Source: Hoeflea sp. IMCC20628 (GTDB lineage Bacteria; Pseudomonadota; Alphaproteobacteria; Rhizobiales; Rhizobiaceae). Taken from it: 64,000 nucleotides of DNA. The stretch covers positions 1,506,501 to 1,570,500 of the forward strand of contig NZ_CP011479.1 in assembly GCF_001011155.1 (NCBI RefSeq). Reading direction: 5' to 3'. Shown piece by piece: positions 28,701-38,366 of this stretch (position 1 is the first letter of the stretch; each line of letters begins with the position of its first letter). The position numbers and the translations under genes are program-made. A model generated the notes under the pieces. The model searched no databases and was not told where the DNA came from. It worked only from the letters and a program-made list of their open reading frames with translations.

Positions 28701-29507
28701 ACCGGCATCAGCCACCGGCATCTGGCCGAGGCCAAGGAAGATGAAAAGATCCGCTTCCGCGACATCGCCGCACAGCCACGCAAGATCATCTCGTCGCCGA
28801 CCTGGTCGGGGATCGAGAGCGAGGAGGTCTGCTACAATGCCGGCTACACCAATGTGCATGAGCTGATCCCCTGGCGCACCGTGACGGGCCGCCAGCAGCT
28901 CTATCAGGACCACAAATGGATGCAGGCGTTCGGCGAGTTCTTCGTCACCTGGCGTCCGCCTGTGGACCTGAAGACGGTGGGTCCGGAGATCAACATCTCC
29001 GAACGCGACGGCGAGAAGCATGTGGTTCTCAACTTCATCACGCCGCACCAGAAATGGGGCATTCACTCCACCTATTCCGACAATCTGATGATGCTGACGC
29101 TCAACCGCGGCGGCCCGGTGGTGTGGATTTCCGAGGTCGACGCCCGCAAGGCCGGGCTGGTCGACAATGACTGGGTCGAGGTCTTCAACGCCAACGGCGT
29201 CCTGACCGCGCGTGCGGTGGTCAGCCAGCGCATCAAGGAAGGCACGCTGTTCATGTATCACGCTCAGGAAAAGATCGTGAACACGCCGGGATCGCAGATC
29301 ACCGGCAAACGCGGCGGCATCCACAATTCGGTGACGCGCACAACGCTCAAACCGACTCACATGATCGGTGGCTACGCGCAGCTTTCCTACGGCTTCAACT
29401 ACTACGGAACCGTGGGTTCCAATCGCGATGAATTCGTCATCGTCCGCAAAATGACAAAGGTCGACTGGCTGGATCGCCCGGCCGCTACCGTGGAGGCAGC
29501 AGAATGA
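25761..29507 (+). CDS. narG: Respiratory nitrate reductase alpha subunit
   Basis: The 1248-residue catalytic subunit reduces nitrate to nitrite at a molybdenum bis-MGD centre on the cytoplasmic face of the membrane. The FS0 cluster region near residue 50 reads STHGVNCTGSCSWKIY, with the His ligand typical of NarG. The Mo-ligand region FYDWYCDLPPASPQTWGEQ (near 215-235) and the long NarG-specific blocks match the E. coli protein throughout; length is almost identical (1247). A vestigial Tat-like N-terminus (LLDRLNFFTSKR) is present. It overlaps narH by four bases (ATGA) and follows narK in the operon. It needs Moco made via MoaA (11.2 kb). Confidence 0.98.
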   Translation: MSHLLDRLNFFTSKRVDTFADGHGETTTENRDWEDVYRKRWQHDKIVRSTHGVNCTGSCSWKIYVKSGIVTWETQQTDYPRTRPDLPNHEPRGCARGASYSWYLYSANRVKTPLVRARLMKIWRKLRETQSAIQAWTTIQSDPAMRADYVTKRGKGGFVRASWDEATEITAAANAYTAKKYGPDRVFGFSPIPAMSMVSYAAGTRYLSLIGGTCMSFYDWYCDLPPASPQTWGEQTDVPESADWYNAGFLILWGSNVPQTRTPDAHFYTEARYRGTKSAVICPDYSEAAKFSDIWINAKQGTDAALGMAFGHVILREFHLDRQAEYFEDYCRKYSDMPMLVQLDKRGGSYIPGRQLRASDFAKKLGQSNNPEWKTVGIDETTGDVVVPNGSIGFRWGENGNWNLEEKADGDPVKLRMSQILDTDHDAVVGVEFPYFGGAATNGFEVCDHPDVLTRNVPVKKIKLANGKIAMVATVFDLFCANYSLDRGLGGGNVATSYDEDVPFTPAWAEKITGVRRDKIIQVAREFADNAEKTNGKSMVIIGAGTNHWYHMDMNYRGVINMLVMCGCVGQSGGGWAHYVGQEKLRPQTGWTPLAFALDWARPPRHMNSTSAWYAHTDQWRYETVTAAEILSPTAPEGDWKTLSLIDYNIRAERMGWLPSAPQLKTNPLEVGRAVKASGKDAAAYVGEKLKSGELEMSCVDPDAPENWPRNLFIWRSNLLGSSGKGHEYFLKHLLGTDHGIQGKDLGEQGRQKPIEVKWHDEAPEGKLDLLVTIDFRMSTTAVYSDIVLPTASWYEKDDMNTSDMHPFIHPLQAAVDPAYESKTDWEIFKSIAKKFSEVSPEILGVETDVVQLALHHDTPSELAQPEVLDWKLNECELIPGKTAPAYIAIERDYPNVYKRFTSLGPLMDKAGNGGKGITWDTKTEVHHLKALNGTVTEEGVSHGLAKIDTAIDACEVILMLAPETNGEVAVKAWDALGKHTGISHRHLAEAKEDEKIRFRDIAAQPRKIISSPTWSGIESEEVCYNAGYTNVHELIPWRTVTGRQQLYQDHKWMQAFGEFFVTWRPPVDLKTVGPEINISERDGEKHVVLNFITPHQKWGIHSTYSDNLMMLTLNRGGPVVWISEVDARKAGLVDNDWVEVFNANGVLTARAVVSQRIKEGTLFMYHAQEKIVNTPGSQITGKRGGIHNSVTRTTLKPTHMIGGYAQLSYGFNYYGTVGSNRDEFVIVRKMTKVDWLDRPAATVEAAE

Positions 29508-31027
29508 AAGTCCGCGCGCAAATCGGCATGGTGCTCAATCTCGATAAATGTATCGGGTGCCACACCTGCTCCGTCACCTGCAAGAATGTCTGGACCAGCC
29601 GCGAGGGCGTCGAATACGCCTGGTTCAACAATGTCGAAACCAAGCCCGGCATCGGCTATCCGAAAGACTGGGAAAACCAGAAACGCTGGAATGGCGGCTG
29701 GACCCGGACCAAATCCGGCAAGCTGCAGCCCAAACAGGGCGGCAAATGGCGGATTCTCGCCAATATCTTCGCCAATCCGGATCTGCCGGAAATCGACGAC
29801 TTCTACGAGCCGTTCGATTTCGATTACGACCATCTGAAATCGGCGCCCGAGATGGAAGCGTTTCCGACCGCCAGGCCGCGGTCCAAAATATCCGGCAAGC
29901 GGATGGAAAAGATCGAATGGGGTCCGAACTGGGAAGAGATTCTTGGCGGTGAATTCGCCAAGCGCAGCCAGGATTACAATTTCGAGGGCATCGAGAAGGA
30001 AATCTACGGCGAATACGAAAACACCTTCATGATGTATCTGCCGCGGCTGTGCGAACACTGCCTCAACCCGTCCTGTGTCGCGTCCTGTCCTTCCGGCGCA
30101 ATCTACAAGCGCGAGGACGACGGCGTCGTTCTGATCGACCAGGAAAAATGCCGTGGCTGGCGCATGTGCGTGTCGGGCTGTCCCTACAAGAAGATCTATT
30201 ACAACTGGGAAAGCGGCAAATCGGAAAAATGCACCCTGTGCTATCCGCGTCTGGAATCGGGCATGCCGACGGTATGTTCGGAAACCTGCGTTGGCCGCAT
30301 CCGTTATCTCGGCGTCATGCTCTATGATGCCGACAAGATCGCCGAAGCTGCCAGTACTGAGAACGAGAAAGATCTCTATGACGCGCAGCTCGGGGTCTTC
30401 CTCGATCCCAATGATCCCGAGGTGATTGCCGCGGCACGCGCCGAAGGTGTGCCCGAGGACTGGATCAAGGGGGCGCAGAATTCTCCGATCTGGAAGATGG
30501 CGATGGAATGGAAGATCGCGTTTCCGCTGCATCCCGAATACCGTACGCTGCCGATGGTCTGGTACGTGCCGCCACTGTCGCCGATCCAGAACGCAGCGGA
30601 AGCCGGCGCCATCGGCTCCATCGACAATATGCCGGATGTGCGGTCACTGAGGATCCCGGTGCGCTATCTCGCCAACATGCTCACAGCCGGCGATGAACCG
30701 CCGATCATCACCGCTCTCGAAAGGATGATGGGCATGCGTGCCTATATGCGCTCGAAGACCGTGGATGGTGTGATCAATCTTGGCGTCGCCCAGCGTGTCG
30801 GGCTCACCCCGCAGCAGATCGACGAGATGTACCAGCTGATGGCGATCGCCAATTACGAGGACCGGTTCGTCATCCCGACAACGCACCGGGAGATGGTCGA
30901 GGACGCCTATGACCTGAAAACCGGCTGCGGCTTTACCGACGGTAATGGCTGCTCCACCGGCACTTCCAAGAGCAAATTGTTCGGCGGCGGAAAGAGCTTC
31001 CGCTCACCTACGGAGTTCCTGTCATGA
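29504..31027 (+). CDS. narH: Respiratory nitrate reductase beta subunit
   Basis: The 507-residue electron-transfer subunit carries three [4Fe-4S] and one [3Fe-4S] clusters from NarI haem to NarG. The Cys motifs are complete: CIGCHTCSVTC (residues 16-26), CEHCLNPSCVASC, CRGWRMCVSGCP (the Trp replaces a Cys and marks the [3Fe-4S] site) and CTLC with CSETC. It is translationally coupled to both neighbours: its start overlaps narG and its stop overlaps narJ, each by four bases. Length and order match the standard operon. Confidence 0.98.
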   Translation: MKVRAQIGMVLNLDKCIGCHTCSVTCKNVWTSREGVEYAWFNNVETKPGIGYPKDWENQKRWNGGWTRTKSGKLQPKQGGKWRILANIFANPDLPEIDDFYEPFDFDYDHLKSAPEMEAFPTARPRSKISGKRMEKIEWGPNWEEILGGEFAKRSQDYNFEGIEKEIYGEYENTFMMYLPRLCEHCLNPSCVASCPSGAIYKREDDGVVLIDQEKCRGWRMCVSGCPYKKIYYNWESGKSEKCTLCYPRLESGMPTVCSETCVGRIRYLGVMLYDADKIAEAASTENEKDLYDAQLGVFLDPNDPEVIAAARAEGVPEDWIKGAQNSPIWKMAMEWKIAFPLHPEYRTLPMVWYVPPLSPIQNAAEAGAIGSIDNMPDVRSLRIPVRYLANMLTAGDEPPIITALERMMGMRAYMRSKTVDGVINLGVAQRVGLTPQQIDEMYQLMAIANYEDRFVIPTTHREMVEDAYDLKTGCGFTDGNGCSTGTSKSKLFGGGKSFRSPTEFLS

Positions 31028-31716
31028 TCCGCACATTCAAAGCCCTGTCGGCGCTTCTGAGCTATCCGTCCACCGATCTTCAGGAGGCCATCCCGGCGAT
31101 CCGGGATGTGCTCAAGTCCGAAGCCATCGTGTCAGCCAGGGCGCTGAACGCCATCGAACCCTTGCTGGTCGAGTTTGAAACCGGTGACATCTTCGACCTG
31201 CAGGAGCGCTACGTGCTCTTGTTTGACCGGTCGCGGACGCTGTCGCTCAATCTGTTCGAGCATATTCACGGCGAGGGCCGGGACCGGGGCGGGGCGATGG
31301 TCGACCTGCTTGAAACCTACCGGGCGGGAGGTTTTGATCTTGTCAGCACCGAACTGCCGGATCATCTGCCAGTGCTGCTCGAGTTCATCTCGACGCTTTC
31401 GCTGGGTGAGGCGCGCGCGCTATTGGCTGACGCTGGCCACATCATCGCAGCACTGGCCGAACGGCTGACACGGCGCGAGACGCCTTATGCCTCGGTGCTC
31501 GTCGCGCTGTCCGAAACTGCACAGGCATCCATCGAAACCGAAGAGGCGCAGGCGCTGATCGCGGAGAAGGATGATGATCCGGAAGATCTCGAAGCGCTCG
31601 ACGCGGTCTATGAGGAGGCGATGGTCACCTTCGGTCCCGATCCGAACGCCGGCTGCCCGGTCAGCCGCGATATTCTGGCCCGCATGGACGAACCGCTCCG
31701 GCCGGCTTCCGCCTGA
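31024..31716 (+). CDS. narJ: Nitrate reductase assembly chaperone (delta subunit)
   Basis: A 230-residue TorD/NarJ-family chaperone that holds NarG-NarH until the molybdenum cofactor is inserted and the complex docks on NarI. The core FERYVLLFDRSRTLSLNLFEH-type motif is present (QERYVLLFDRSRTLSLNLFE), with the conserved GEGRDRGGAMVDLLETYR that follows. The C-terminus is acidic and ends after PNAGCPVSRDI. It begins within the narH stop region and ends 18 bases before narI. Confidence 0.95.
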   Translation: MIRTFKALSALLSYPSTDLQEAIPAIRDVLKSEAIVSARALNAIEPLLVEFETGDIFDLQERYVLLFDRSRTLSLNLFEHIHGEGRDRGGAMVDLLETYRAGGFDLVSTELPDHLPVLLEFISTLSLGEARALLADAGHIIAALAERLTRRETPYASVLVALSETAQASIETEEAQALIAEKDDDPEDLEALDAVYEEAMVTFGPDPNAGCPVSRDILARMDEPLRPASA

Positions 31717-31734
31717 CACGAAAGGACGACTGTC

Positions 31735-32436
31735 ATGAACTACTTTCTATTCGGAGTTCTTCCGTATCTGGCGCTCACGGTCCTGATCGTCGGTTCGATC
31801 GCGCGCTATGAGCGCGACCCCTTCACCTGGAAATCATCGTCGAGCCAGCTTCTGCGCCGCAAGCAACTGGTCTGGGGCTCGATCCTGTTTCATGTCGGCG
31901 TGCTGATCGTGTTCTTCGGCCATTTGGTTGGCATGCTGACACCGGTGGAGATCTTCCACGTGCTTGGCATGAGCTACGGCTTCAAGCAGGTGCTGGCGAT
32001 CGTGGTCGGCGGTGTTGCAGGCGCGATGGCGCTGGTTGGCGGCGCCATGCTGTTGCACCGGAGGTTGTTCGACGAGCGGGTGCGAGCCAATTCGTCTTTC
32101 GCTGATACCGGCATTCTGGTGCTGCTGGTTGCCCAGCTTGTGCTTGGCATGGGCACCATCCTGGCATCGATCCAGCATCTCGATGGGAGCGAGATGGTCA
32201 AGTTCATGATGTGGGCGCAAGGCATCTTCACCTTGCAGGCCGGTGCCTGGGAACTGGTGGCCGACGTGCACTGGATCTACAAGCTGCACATCCTTTTAGG
32301 CCTGACGATCTTCCTCCTGTTCCCGTTCACACGGCTGGTGCACATGTTCTCGGTTCCGGTGCGCTACGTCCTGCGCCCGGGCTACCAGATCGTCCGCACC
32401 CGCAAGCACAAGGCAAATCTGGGGCAAAACTCATGA
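31735..32436 (+). CDS. narI: Respiratory nitrate reductase gamma subunit (cytochrome b)
   Basis: A 233-residue integral membrane protein with five helices and two b haems that oxidises quinol on the periplasmic side and passes electrons to NarH. Haem-ligand His residues are seen in the pairs SILFHVGVLIVFFGH (helix 2) and KLHILLGLTIFLLFPFTRLVH (helix 5, given by its ends). The length matches the family (225 in E. coli). AAAGGA lies before the start, and the stop overlaps the next gene (ATGA). Confidence 0.96.
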   Translation: MNYFLFGVLPYLALTVLIVGSIARYERDPFTWKSSSSQLLRRKQLVWGSILFHVGVLIVFFGHLVGMLTPVEIFHVLGMSYGFKQVLAIVVGGVAGAMALVGGAMLLHRRLFDERVRANSSFADTGILVLLVAQLVLGMGTILASIQHLDGSEMVKFMMWAQGIFTLQAGAWELVADVHWIYKLHILLGLTIFLLFPFTRLVHMFSVPVRYVLRPGYQIVRTRKHKANLGQNS

Positions 32437-33227
32437 AACAGACATTCACCGATATCTCCGTCAACGGCGAAGCCATTTCGCCGGAACTGATCGCCACGGA
32501 AGCGCAGAACCACCCTGCGCCGAAGGGCAAGCCCGGCATGGCATGGATGGCGGCGGCGCGCGCGCTCGCCGTTCGCACGCTAATCCTTCAGGAAGCCAAG
32601 CGCCGCAACCTTGAGGCAGCGCCGAGCGAACTGGCACCGGGGCTTTGGGAAACAGAAGAAGAGGCCATCATCCGGCAGGTTCTCGATGAAGCGGTCGAGG
32701 CGGAAACGCCAACACCGCAAGCGGTTCGTGCTGCCTACGATGCCAACCTGGAGCGGCATCGTGCGCCGTCATTGTTTGAAGCGGCGCATATCCTGTTCGC
32801 GGCGCGGCCCGATGATGTTGTGGCGCGTAAGGTGGCCAAAGACCAGGCCAACGCGGTGCTCGCCAAGATCAAGCTCGAACCAAAGGCCTTTGACGCGCTG
32901 GCGCGGGACCATTCGGCCTGTTCGTCGCGCGCCAATGGAGGCAGGCTTGGGCAGATTTCGGCCGGCGACACGGTGGCCGAATTCGAAGCGGCGCTGAAGA
33001 CGCTGGCTCAGGGCGAAATCGCCGCCGAGCCGGTGGAGAGTCGCTACGGGTTTCACATCATCCGGCTCGATGCCAGGGCTGATGGCGAAATCCTGCCGTT
33101 TGAAGCGGTGGAGACCGCATTGCGGTCAGCACTTGAAAAGGCCGCATGGGTTCGCGCCAGTCGCGTCTTTGTCGATGCGCTTGCCGAACAGGCGGAAGTC
33201 ACCGGCATCACGCTGAAGGCAGCCTGA
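32433..33227 (+). CDS. Parvulin-type peptidylprolyl isomerase of the nar operon
   Basis: A 264-residue PpiC/NifM-type protein without signal peptide. The rotamase domain covers about residues 115-215, with EAAHILFAA, SACSSRANGGRLGQI and VESRYGFHIIRLD, all parvulin landmarks. Its start overlaps the narI stop, so it is part of the nar transcript; isomerase genes occur at this place in other alphaproteobacterial nar operons such as Brucella. By analogy with NifM it may help fold or mature the nitrate reductase, but that is inference. The open frame upstream of 32433 is a shadow of narI. Confidence 0.88.
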   Translation: MKQTFTDISVNGEAISPELIATEAQNHPAPKGKPGMAWMAAARALAVRTLILQEAKRRNLEAAPSELAPGLWETEEEAIIRQVLDEAVEAETPTPQAVRAAYDANLERHRAPSLFEAAHILFAARPDDVVARKVAKDQANAVLAKIKLEPKAFDALARDHSACSSRANGGRLGQISAGDTVAEFEAALKTLAQGEIAAEPVESRYGFHIIRLDARADGEILPFEAVETALRSALEKAAWVRASRVFVDALAEQAEVTGITLKAA

Positions 33228-33328
33228 GCCGTCCCTGTCTGCTTGGTCGCGGCCTCATGATCGCGGCGAAGCCAGTAATTCAAACCGGCATAGGCATTTT
33301 ACTGCCTGCCGCATCACAGGAGCCTGTC

Positions 33329-33841
33329 ATGGCGCTCGCCTTTGTCAAAACTGTTGAACGCGGACAGACCGATCAGTTGTTGTGGGAGTTTGCCGATGGC
33401 CTGCTGGCAAGCGGGTTTCGGCTTGCCGGAGTTGTGCAAACCAACTCCGACCGACCCGACTCGCATCATTGCGACATGGATGCGTGGGTGCTTCCCAACG
33501 GCCCGATGATCCGCATCTCGCAGGTGCTGGGCGAAGAGTCTCGCGGTTGCCGGCTTGATCCGACAGCGCTCGAAGAGGCGGTGGCGCGGGTCGAGGCCGG
33601 ACTTGAACTGTCGCCTGATCTTCTGATCATCAACAAGTTCGGAAAACACGAGGCCGAGGGCAGGGGATTCCGGTCGCTGATCGCAGAAGCGCTGGCGCGC
33701 GACATACCGGTGCTGCTCGGGGTCAACGGTCTCAACCAAGAGGCGTTCGAAGCGTTTGCCGGTGATTACGCGGAGGAAATCGCAGCCGACGCCGCTTACC
33801 TGGCGACATGGTTTGACAGCCTGCAGCAGAAAGCTGCCTGA
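33329..33841 (+). CDS. DUF2478 protein (predicted nucleoside-triphosphatase type)
   Basis: A 170-residue cytosolic protein with the DUF2478 pattern: FRLAGVVQTN early, CDMDAWVLPNG, RGCRLDPTALEEAV, then LLIINKFGKHEAEGRGF, the strand and acidic loop resembling a Walker-B-like NTPase region. The family is found beside molybdate transport and molybdoenzyme genes, so a role in molybdenum supply to NarG is likely from context, though not proven. AGGAG lies seven bases before ATG 33329. It follows the isomerase by 101 bases and may share the nar transcript. Confidence 0.8.
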   Translation: MALAFVKTVERGQTDQLLWEFADGLLASGFRLAGVVQTNSDRPDSHHCDMDAWVLPNGPMIRISQVLGEESRGCRLDPTALEEAVARVEAGLELSPDLLIINKFGKHEAEGRGFRSLIAEALARDIPVLLGVNGLNQEAFEAFAGDYAEEIAADAAYLATWFDSLQQKAA

Positions 33842-33861
33842 ACTCAGGTGATCACGCCGGT

Positions 33862-33875
33862 TTGACTTTTGTCAC
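33862..33875. promoter_or_regulatory. FNR-type box (one mismatch) upstream of ldh
   Basis: TTGACTTTTGTCAC matches TTGAY-N4-RTCAA except for the final base, the same deviation as the narR-side box. It is centred 86 bases before the lactate dehydrogenase start codon, a good activator distance. Confidence 0.5.
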
Positions 33876-33900
33876 AGGGGCGGATGATGATCCTTGCTAA

Positions 33901-34887
<987 letters not shown>

Positions 34888-34896
34888 AGCACAGCC

Positions 34897-35844
34897 TCAA
34901 ATCTCCGCCGTCACCACCTTCTCCAAAATCTCGTCAGCACTGGCCTTGGAGCACAGCTCTGTCGCTGGCGTCAGCACGGCCGATCCTGCAGCGGCAACGC
35001 CGTGGCGGACGGCGTCGCGGAAGCTTGCGCCGGCTGCGAGGTGCATAGCGATGGCTGCGACCATGCTGTCGCCGGCGCCCACCGCACTCAGGGTTTTTAT
35101 CTTTGGTGGCTGGCAGAAGAACCGCTCGGTGGCCGAGACGCCAACGGTGCCGGTCGAACCGATCGACATCACCAGCCTGAGGGCGGCGCCGCTGTTGATC
35201 AGCTGCTGGCCGTAATCGGCCAGATCTGCCGGAGAGGCGAAGTTTTTGCCAGAGACCTCGGTGGCTTCGGCGCCGTCCATCCGCATCAGCGCAAAGGGCG
35301 GGCCCGGATTGGCGGCGGCGCTGGCAAGGGCTTTGCCGGAGGTGTCGAGGATCAGCTGCGCGCCGGCCTCGATCGCCATCTTGTTGATTGTCCCGGCGAT
35401 ATCGGCCGGAACCCCGGACGGCACACTGCCCGACATCACCACGACGCAGTCTGGTTTGAGATGCGGCGCCAGCTCGGTCAGCATGGCTGTGGTCTGCTCC
35501 GGTGACCAGGACGGGCCGGGCAGCTGAAAGCGGTATTGCTTGCCGGAGGACGTCTCGACGATGGCAAAGGACTGGCGCGAGTTGCCGCCGATTTCGAAAT
35601 GCGCGGCCGTTATGCCGTCGGCCCGCAGCATGGCCTTGAACGTGGCGCCGGTGTCGCCGCCAAGCGCCACAAAGGCTTTTGACTGGCCACCCAGCCGCAG
35701 GATGGCGCGCGAGACATTGACGCCGCCGCCGCCGGGATCATAGCGCGGCTCGGCACAACGCAGTTTCGGCCCTGGCGTCACCGTGTCGACCGAGGTCGAC
35801 ACGTCGAGAGCCGGATTGAGTGTGATGGTCAGGATTTCAGACAT
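34897..35844 (-). CDS. PfkB-family hexose/phosphosugar kinase (1-phosphofructokinase group)
   Basis: A 315-residue ribokinase-fold enzyme. TLNPALDVS at the start and PGGGGVNVSRAI are typical of the 1-phosphofructokinase/PfkB/tagatose-6-phosphate kinase group; the C-terminal AVGAGDSMVAA holds the catalytic Asp. It should phosphorylate fructose 1- or 6-phosphate or a related sugar phosphate. ATG 35844 (MSEILTITLN) fits the family; in-frame ATG 35856 and GTG 35859 are alternatives, and none has a good ribosome binding site. It lies 60 bases after ppsA on the same strand, so the pair is probably one operon, placing a glycolytic kinase and a gluconeogenic enzyme under shared control. Confidence 0.88.
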   Translation of the reverse strand: MSEILTITLNPALDVSTSVDTVTPGPKLRCAEPRYDPGGGGVNVSRAILRLGGQSKAFVALGGDTGATFKAMLRADGITAAHFEIGGNSRQSFAIVETSSGKQYRFQLPGPSWSPEQTTAMLTELAPHLKPDCVVVMSGSVPSGVPADIAGTINKMAIEAGAQLILDTSGKALASAAANPGPPFALMRMDGAEATEVSGKNFASPADLADYGQQLINSGAALRLVMSIGSTGTVGVSATERFFCQPPKIKTLSAVGAGDSMVAAIAMHLAAGASFRDAVRHGVAAAGSAVLTPATELCSKASADEILEKVVTAEI

Positions 35845-35904
35845 GGGGCTGACCATCACACATAGGGCAGGGTGGGTTCAATCTCGCCGGGCATGGCCAG
35901 GCAA

Positions 35905-38295
35905 TTATTGCCCGGATTTTTCCGCCTCGGCGACGTTTTGCTTAACCGCGACAAAGCTGTCTGGCGTCACCGAGATGGTGTCGATGCCGGCCTGTACCAG
36001 CAATTTGGCGAATGCCGGGTTGTTGGACGGCGCCTGGCCGCACAGCCCGACCTTGGCGCCGGCGGCATGGGCGCGCTCGATCAGCGTTTCGATCATCCAG
36101 ATCACTGCCGGATCGGCTTCGCTGAACAGGTCAGCCAGTTCGCCTGAATCACGGTCGACGCCGAGGGTCAGCTGGGTCAGATCATTCGAGCCGATCGAGA
36201 AGCCATCAAAGCGGGTGGCGAATTCGGCGGCGCGGATGACATTGGACGGGATCTCGCCCATGACATAGACCTGAAGACCATTCTCGCCACGGGCCAGCCC
36301 GTTGTCCGTCATCACTGCGAGCACCTTGTCGGCCTCGTCGGGTGAGCGGCAGAACGGGATCATCACCACGACATTGTCAAAGCCCATTTCCTCGCGCAGC
36401 ATCTTGATCGCCTTGCATTCGAGTGCAAACCCCTCGCGGTAATTGTCGGAATAATAGCGCGAGGCACCGCGAAACCCGATCATCGGGTTTTCTTCCTTGG
36501 GTTCGAAGGCGCGACCGCCGAGCAGTTCGGCATATTCATTGGTCTTGAAATCGCTCATCCGCACGATCACCGGTTTTGGGTAGGCAACGGCTGCGATGCG
36601 CGACAGGCCGCGGGCGAGAGTCTCGACGAAATAGTCGCCCTTGTTGTCATAGCGCCGGGTCAGCTCGGCAATCTCGGCCTTGGCTTCCTCGTCCTTCAGC
36701 CTGTCAAAATTGACCAGCGCCATCGGGTGAACCCGGACGGCGGAGTTGACCACGAACTCCATCCGCGCCAGGCCAACGCCATCGGCGGGCAGGCGCCACC
36801 AGCGGAACGCTGCCGAAGGATCGGCCAGGTTGAGCATGATGCGGGTTTTTGTGGCCGGCACATGGTCGAGATGCACATCGGTGACCTCGTATTCGGCGAT
36901 GCCTTCATAGACCGCCCCTTCCTCACCACCGGCGCAGGAGATGGTAACCTCCTGCTGGTCATGCAGTATGTGGGTTGCGTTGCCGGTGCCGACGATCGCA
37001 GGCAGGCCGAGTTCGCGGCTGACGATGGCCGCGTGCGAGGTGCGCCCGCCATGATCGGTAATGATGGCTGCGGCGCGCTTCATAATCGGCACCCAGTCCG
37101 GGTCGGTGGTGGACGTCACCAGGATCGAACCGTCGATGAATTTGTCGATGTCCTTGACGTTCTCAATCATGCAGACCCGTCCGGCGCGCACGGCGGCGCC
37201 GACGCTCAGGCCGGTGATCAGGGTCTTGCCGGCCTTCTTGATGGTGTAGGATTTGAGCGCCGTGACATCGATGCGCGACTGCACGGTTTCAGGCCGCGCC
37301 TGGACAATGTAGAGCTTGCCGGTGTCGCCGTCCTTGGCCCATTCCATGTCCATCGCCTGGCCGTAATGCTCCTCGATGGTCGCCGCCTGGCGGGCGAGGG
37401 CGAGGATTTCATCGTCGGAGAGCACATAGGCGCCGCGTTCGGCCTTCGAGGTCGGCACATTCCTGGTCTCGCCGCCTTCCGCGCCGGCATAGATCATCTT
37501 GATCTCCTTGGCGCCGCAGGTTTTCTCGACAATCGGCTTGAGGCCGGGTTTGTCGAGCAGTGGCTTGAACACTTCGTATTCGTCGGGGGTGACTGCGCCC
37601 TGAACGACGTTTTCGCCCAGACCCCAGGCGGCGTTGATCAGCACCACCTTGTCGAAGCCGGATTCGGTGTCGATGGAGAACATCACGCCCGAGCCGCCGA
37701 TGTCGGAGCGGACCATCAGCTGCACGCCGATCGACAGCGCCACCTGGTTGTGGTCGAAGCCCTGGATCTTGCGGTAGGTGATGGCCCGGTCGGTAAACAG
37801 CGAGGCGTAGCAGCGGCGGCAGGTGGCAAGCAGCGCGGCTTCGCCACGGACATTGAGGAAGGTCTCCTGCTGGCCGGCAAAGCTGGCGTCGGGCAGGTCT
37901 TCGGCGGTGGCGCTGGAGCGGACAGCGACGGAAAGCTCGGTGTGGCCGGTGCGCTCGGAGAGTTCGCGGTAGGCTGACAGGATGGATTCGCGGATATCGT
38001 CGGGCCAGTCGCCGGCGGCGATAGCCGCGCGGACGGCCTTGCCGGTTTCGGCCAGGGTGCGCTTGCCGCTTTCGAGCATGGTCATCGCGTCGGCGATAAC
38101 CTGGTTGAGATTGTTGGCCTTGATGAAGGCGCGGAACGCGTCCGAGGTGGTGGCGAAGCCGGGCGGCACGTCGATGCCCTTTTGGCCCAGCTGCTGCACC
38201 ATTTCGCCAAGCGAGGAGTTCTTGCCGCCGACCAGCGCAACATCGCCGCGGGAGAGATCTTCAAACCAGATGACGTTCTTGTTGGCTGCGGACAT
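35905..38295 (-). CDS. ppsA: Phosphoenolpyruvate synthase
   Basis: A 796-residue enzyme making PEP from pyruvate and ATP with AMP and phosphate as products. The ATP-grasp N-terminus begins VALVGGKNSSLGEMV; the phosphorylated His lies in DHGGRTSHAAIVSREL (about residue 421, as in E. coli); the C-terminal barrel has IGSNDLTQLTLGVDRD and the catalytic Cys in GLCGQAPSNN. Length equals the E. coli protein (792). GGGAG lies seven bases before ATG 38295. Two perfect FNR-type boxes stand in its promoter region. It leads an operon with the PfkB-family kinase. Confidence 0.96.
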   Translation of the reverse strand: MSAANKNVIWFEDLSRGDVALVGGKNSSLGEMVQQLGQKGIDVPPGFATTSDAFRAFIKANNLNQVIADAMTMLESGKRTLAETGKAVRAAIAAGDWPDDIRESILSAYRELSERTGHTELSVAVRSSATAEDLPDASFAGQQETFLNVRGEAALLATCRRCYASLFTDRAITYRKIQGFDHNQVALSIGVQLMVRSDIGGSGVMFSIDTESGFDKVVLINAAWGLGENVVQGAVTPDEYEVFKPLLDKPGLKPIVEKTCGAKEIKMIYAGAEGGETRNVPTSKAERGAYVLSDDEILALARQAATIEEHYGQAMDMEWAKDGDTGKLYIVQARPETVQSRIDVTALKSYTIKKAGKTLITGLSVGAAVRAGRVCMIENVKDIDKFIDGSILVTSTTDPDWVPIMKRAAAIITDHGGRTSHAAIVSRELGLPAIVGTGNATHILHDQQEVTISCAGGEEGAVYEGIAEYEVTDVHLDHVPATKTRIMLNLADPSAAFRWWRLPADGVGLARMEFVVNSAVRVHPMALVNFDRLKDEEAKAEIAELTRRYDNKGDYFVETLARGLSRIAAVAYPKPVIVRMSDFKTNEYAELLGGRAFEPKEENPMIGFRGASRYYSDNYREGFALECKAIKMLREEMGFDNVVVMIPFCRSPDEADKVLAVMTDNGLARGENGLQVYVMGEIPSNVIRAAEFATRFDGFSIGSNDLTQLTLGVDRDSGELADLFSEADPAVIWMIETLIERAHAAGAKVGLCGQAPSNNPAFAKLLVQAGIDTISVTPDSFVAVKQNVAEAEKSGQ

Positions 38296-38314
38296 GAGGC
38301 GCTCCCGGAGGCTG

Positions 38315-38328
38315 TTGATACAGGTCAA
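38315..38328. promoter_or_regulatory. FNR-type box proximal to ppsA
   Basis: TTGATACAGGTCAA is an exact TTGAY-N4-RTCAA site centred only 27 bases before the ppsA start codon. At that distance it would overlap or lie just after the transcription start, suggesting repression or road-block rather than activation. Confidence 0.65.
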
Positions 38329-38366
38329 AACGAAATGCCACTATAGGAGGTGGAATTGCGCCTGCT

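Noticed and set aside
35888-35917. CCGGGCA/TGCCCGG inverted repeat at the end of ppsA as a terminator.
   Set aside because: It overlaps the stop codon, has a long loop and no T run; ppsA and the kinase gene more likely form one operon.
36727-37977. A 416-residue open frame on the plus strand opposite ppsA.
   Set aside because: It is a shadow of the GC-rich ppsA gene; no family motif or ribosome binding site supports it. Similar long antisense frames opposite narG, the sugar permease and iolD were rejected for the same reason.
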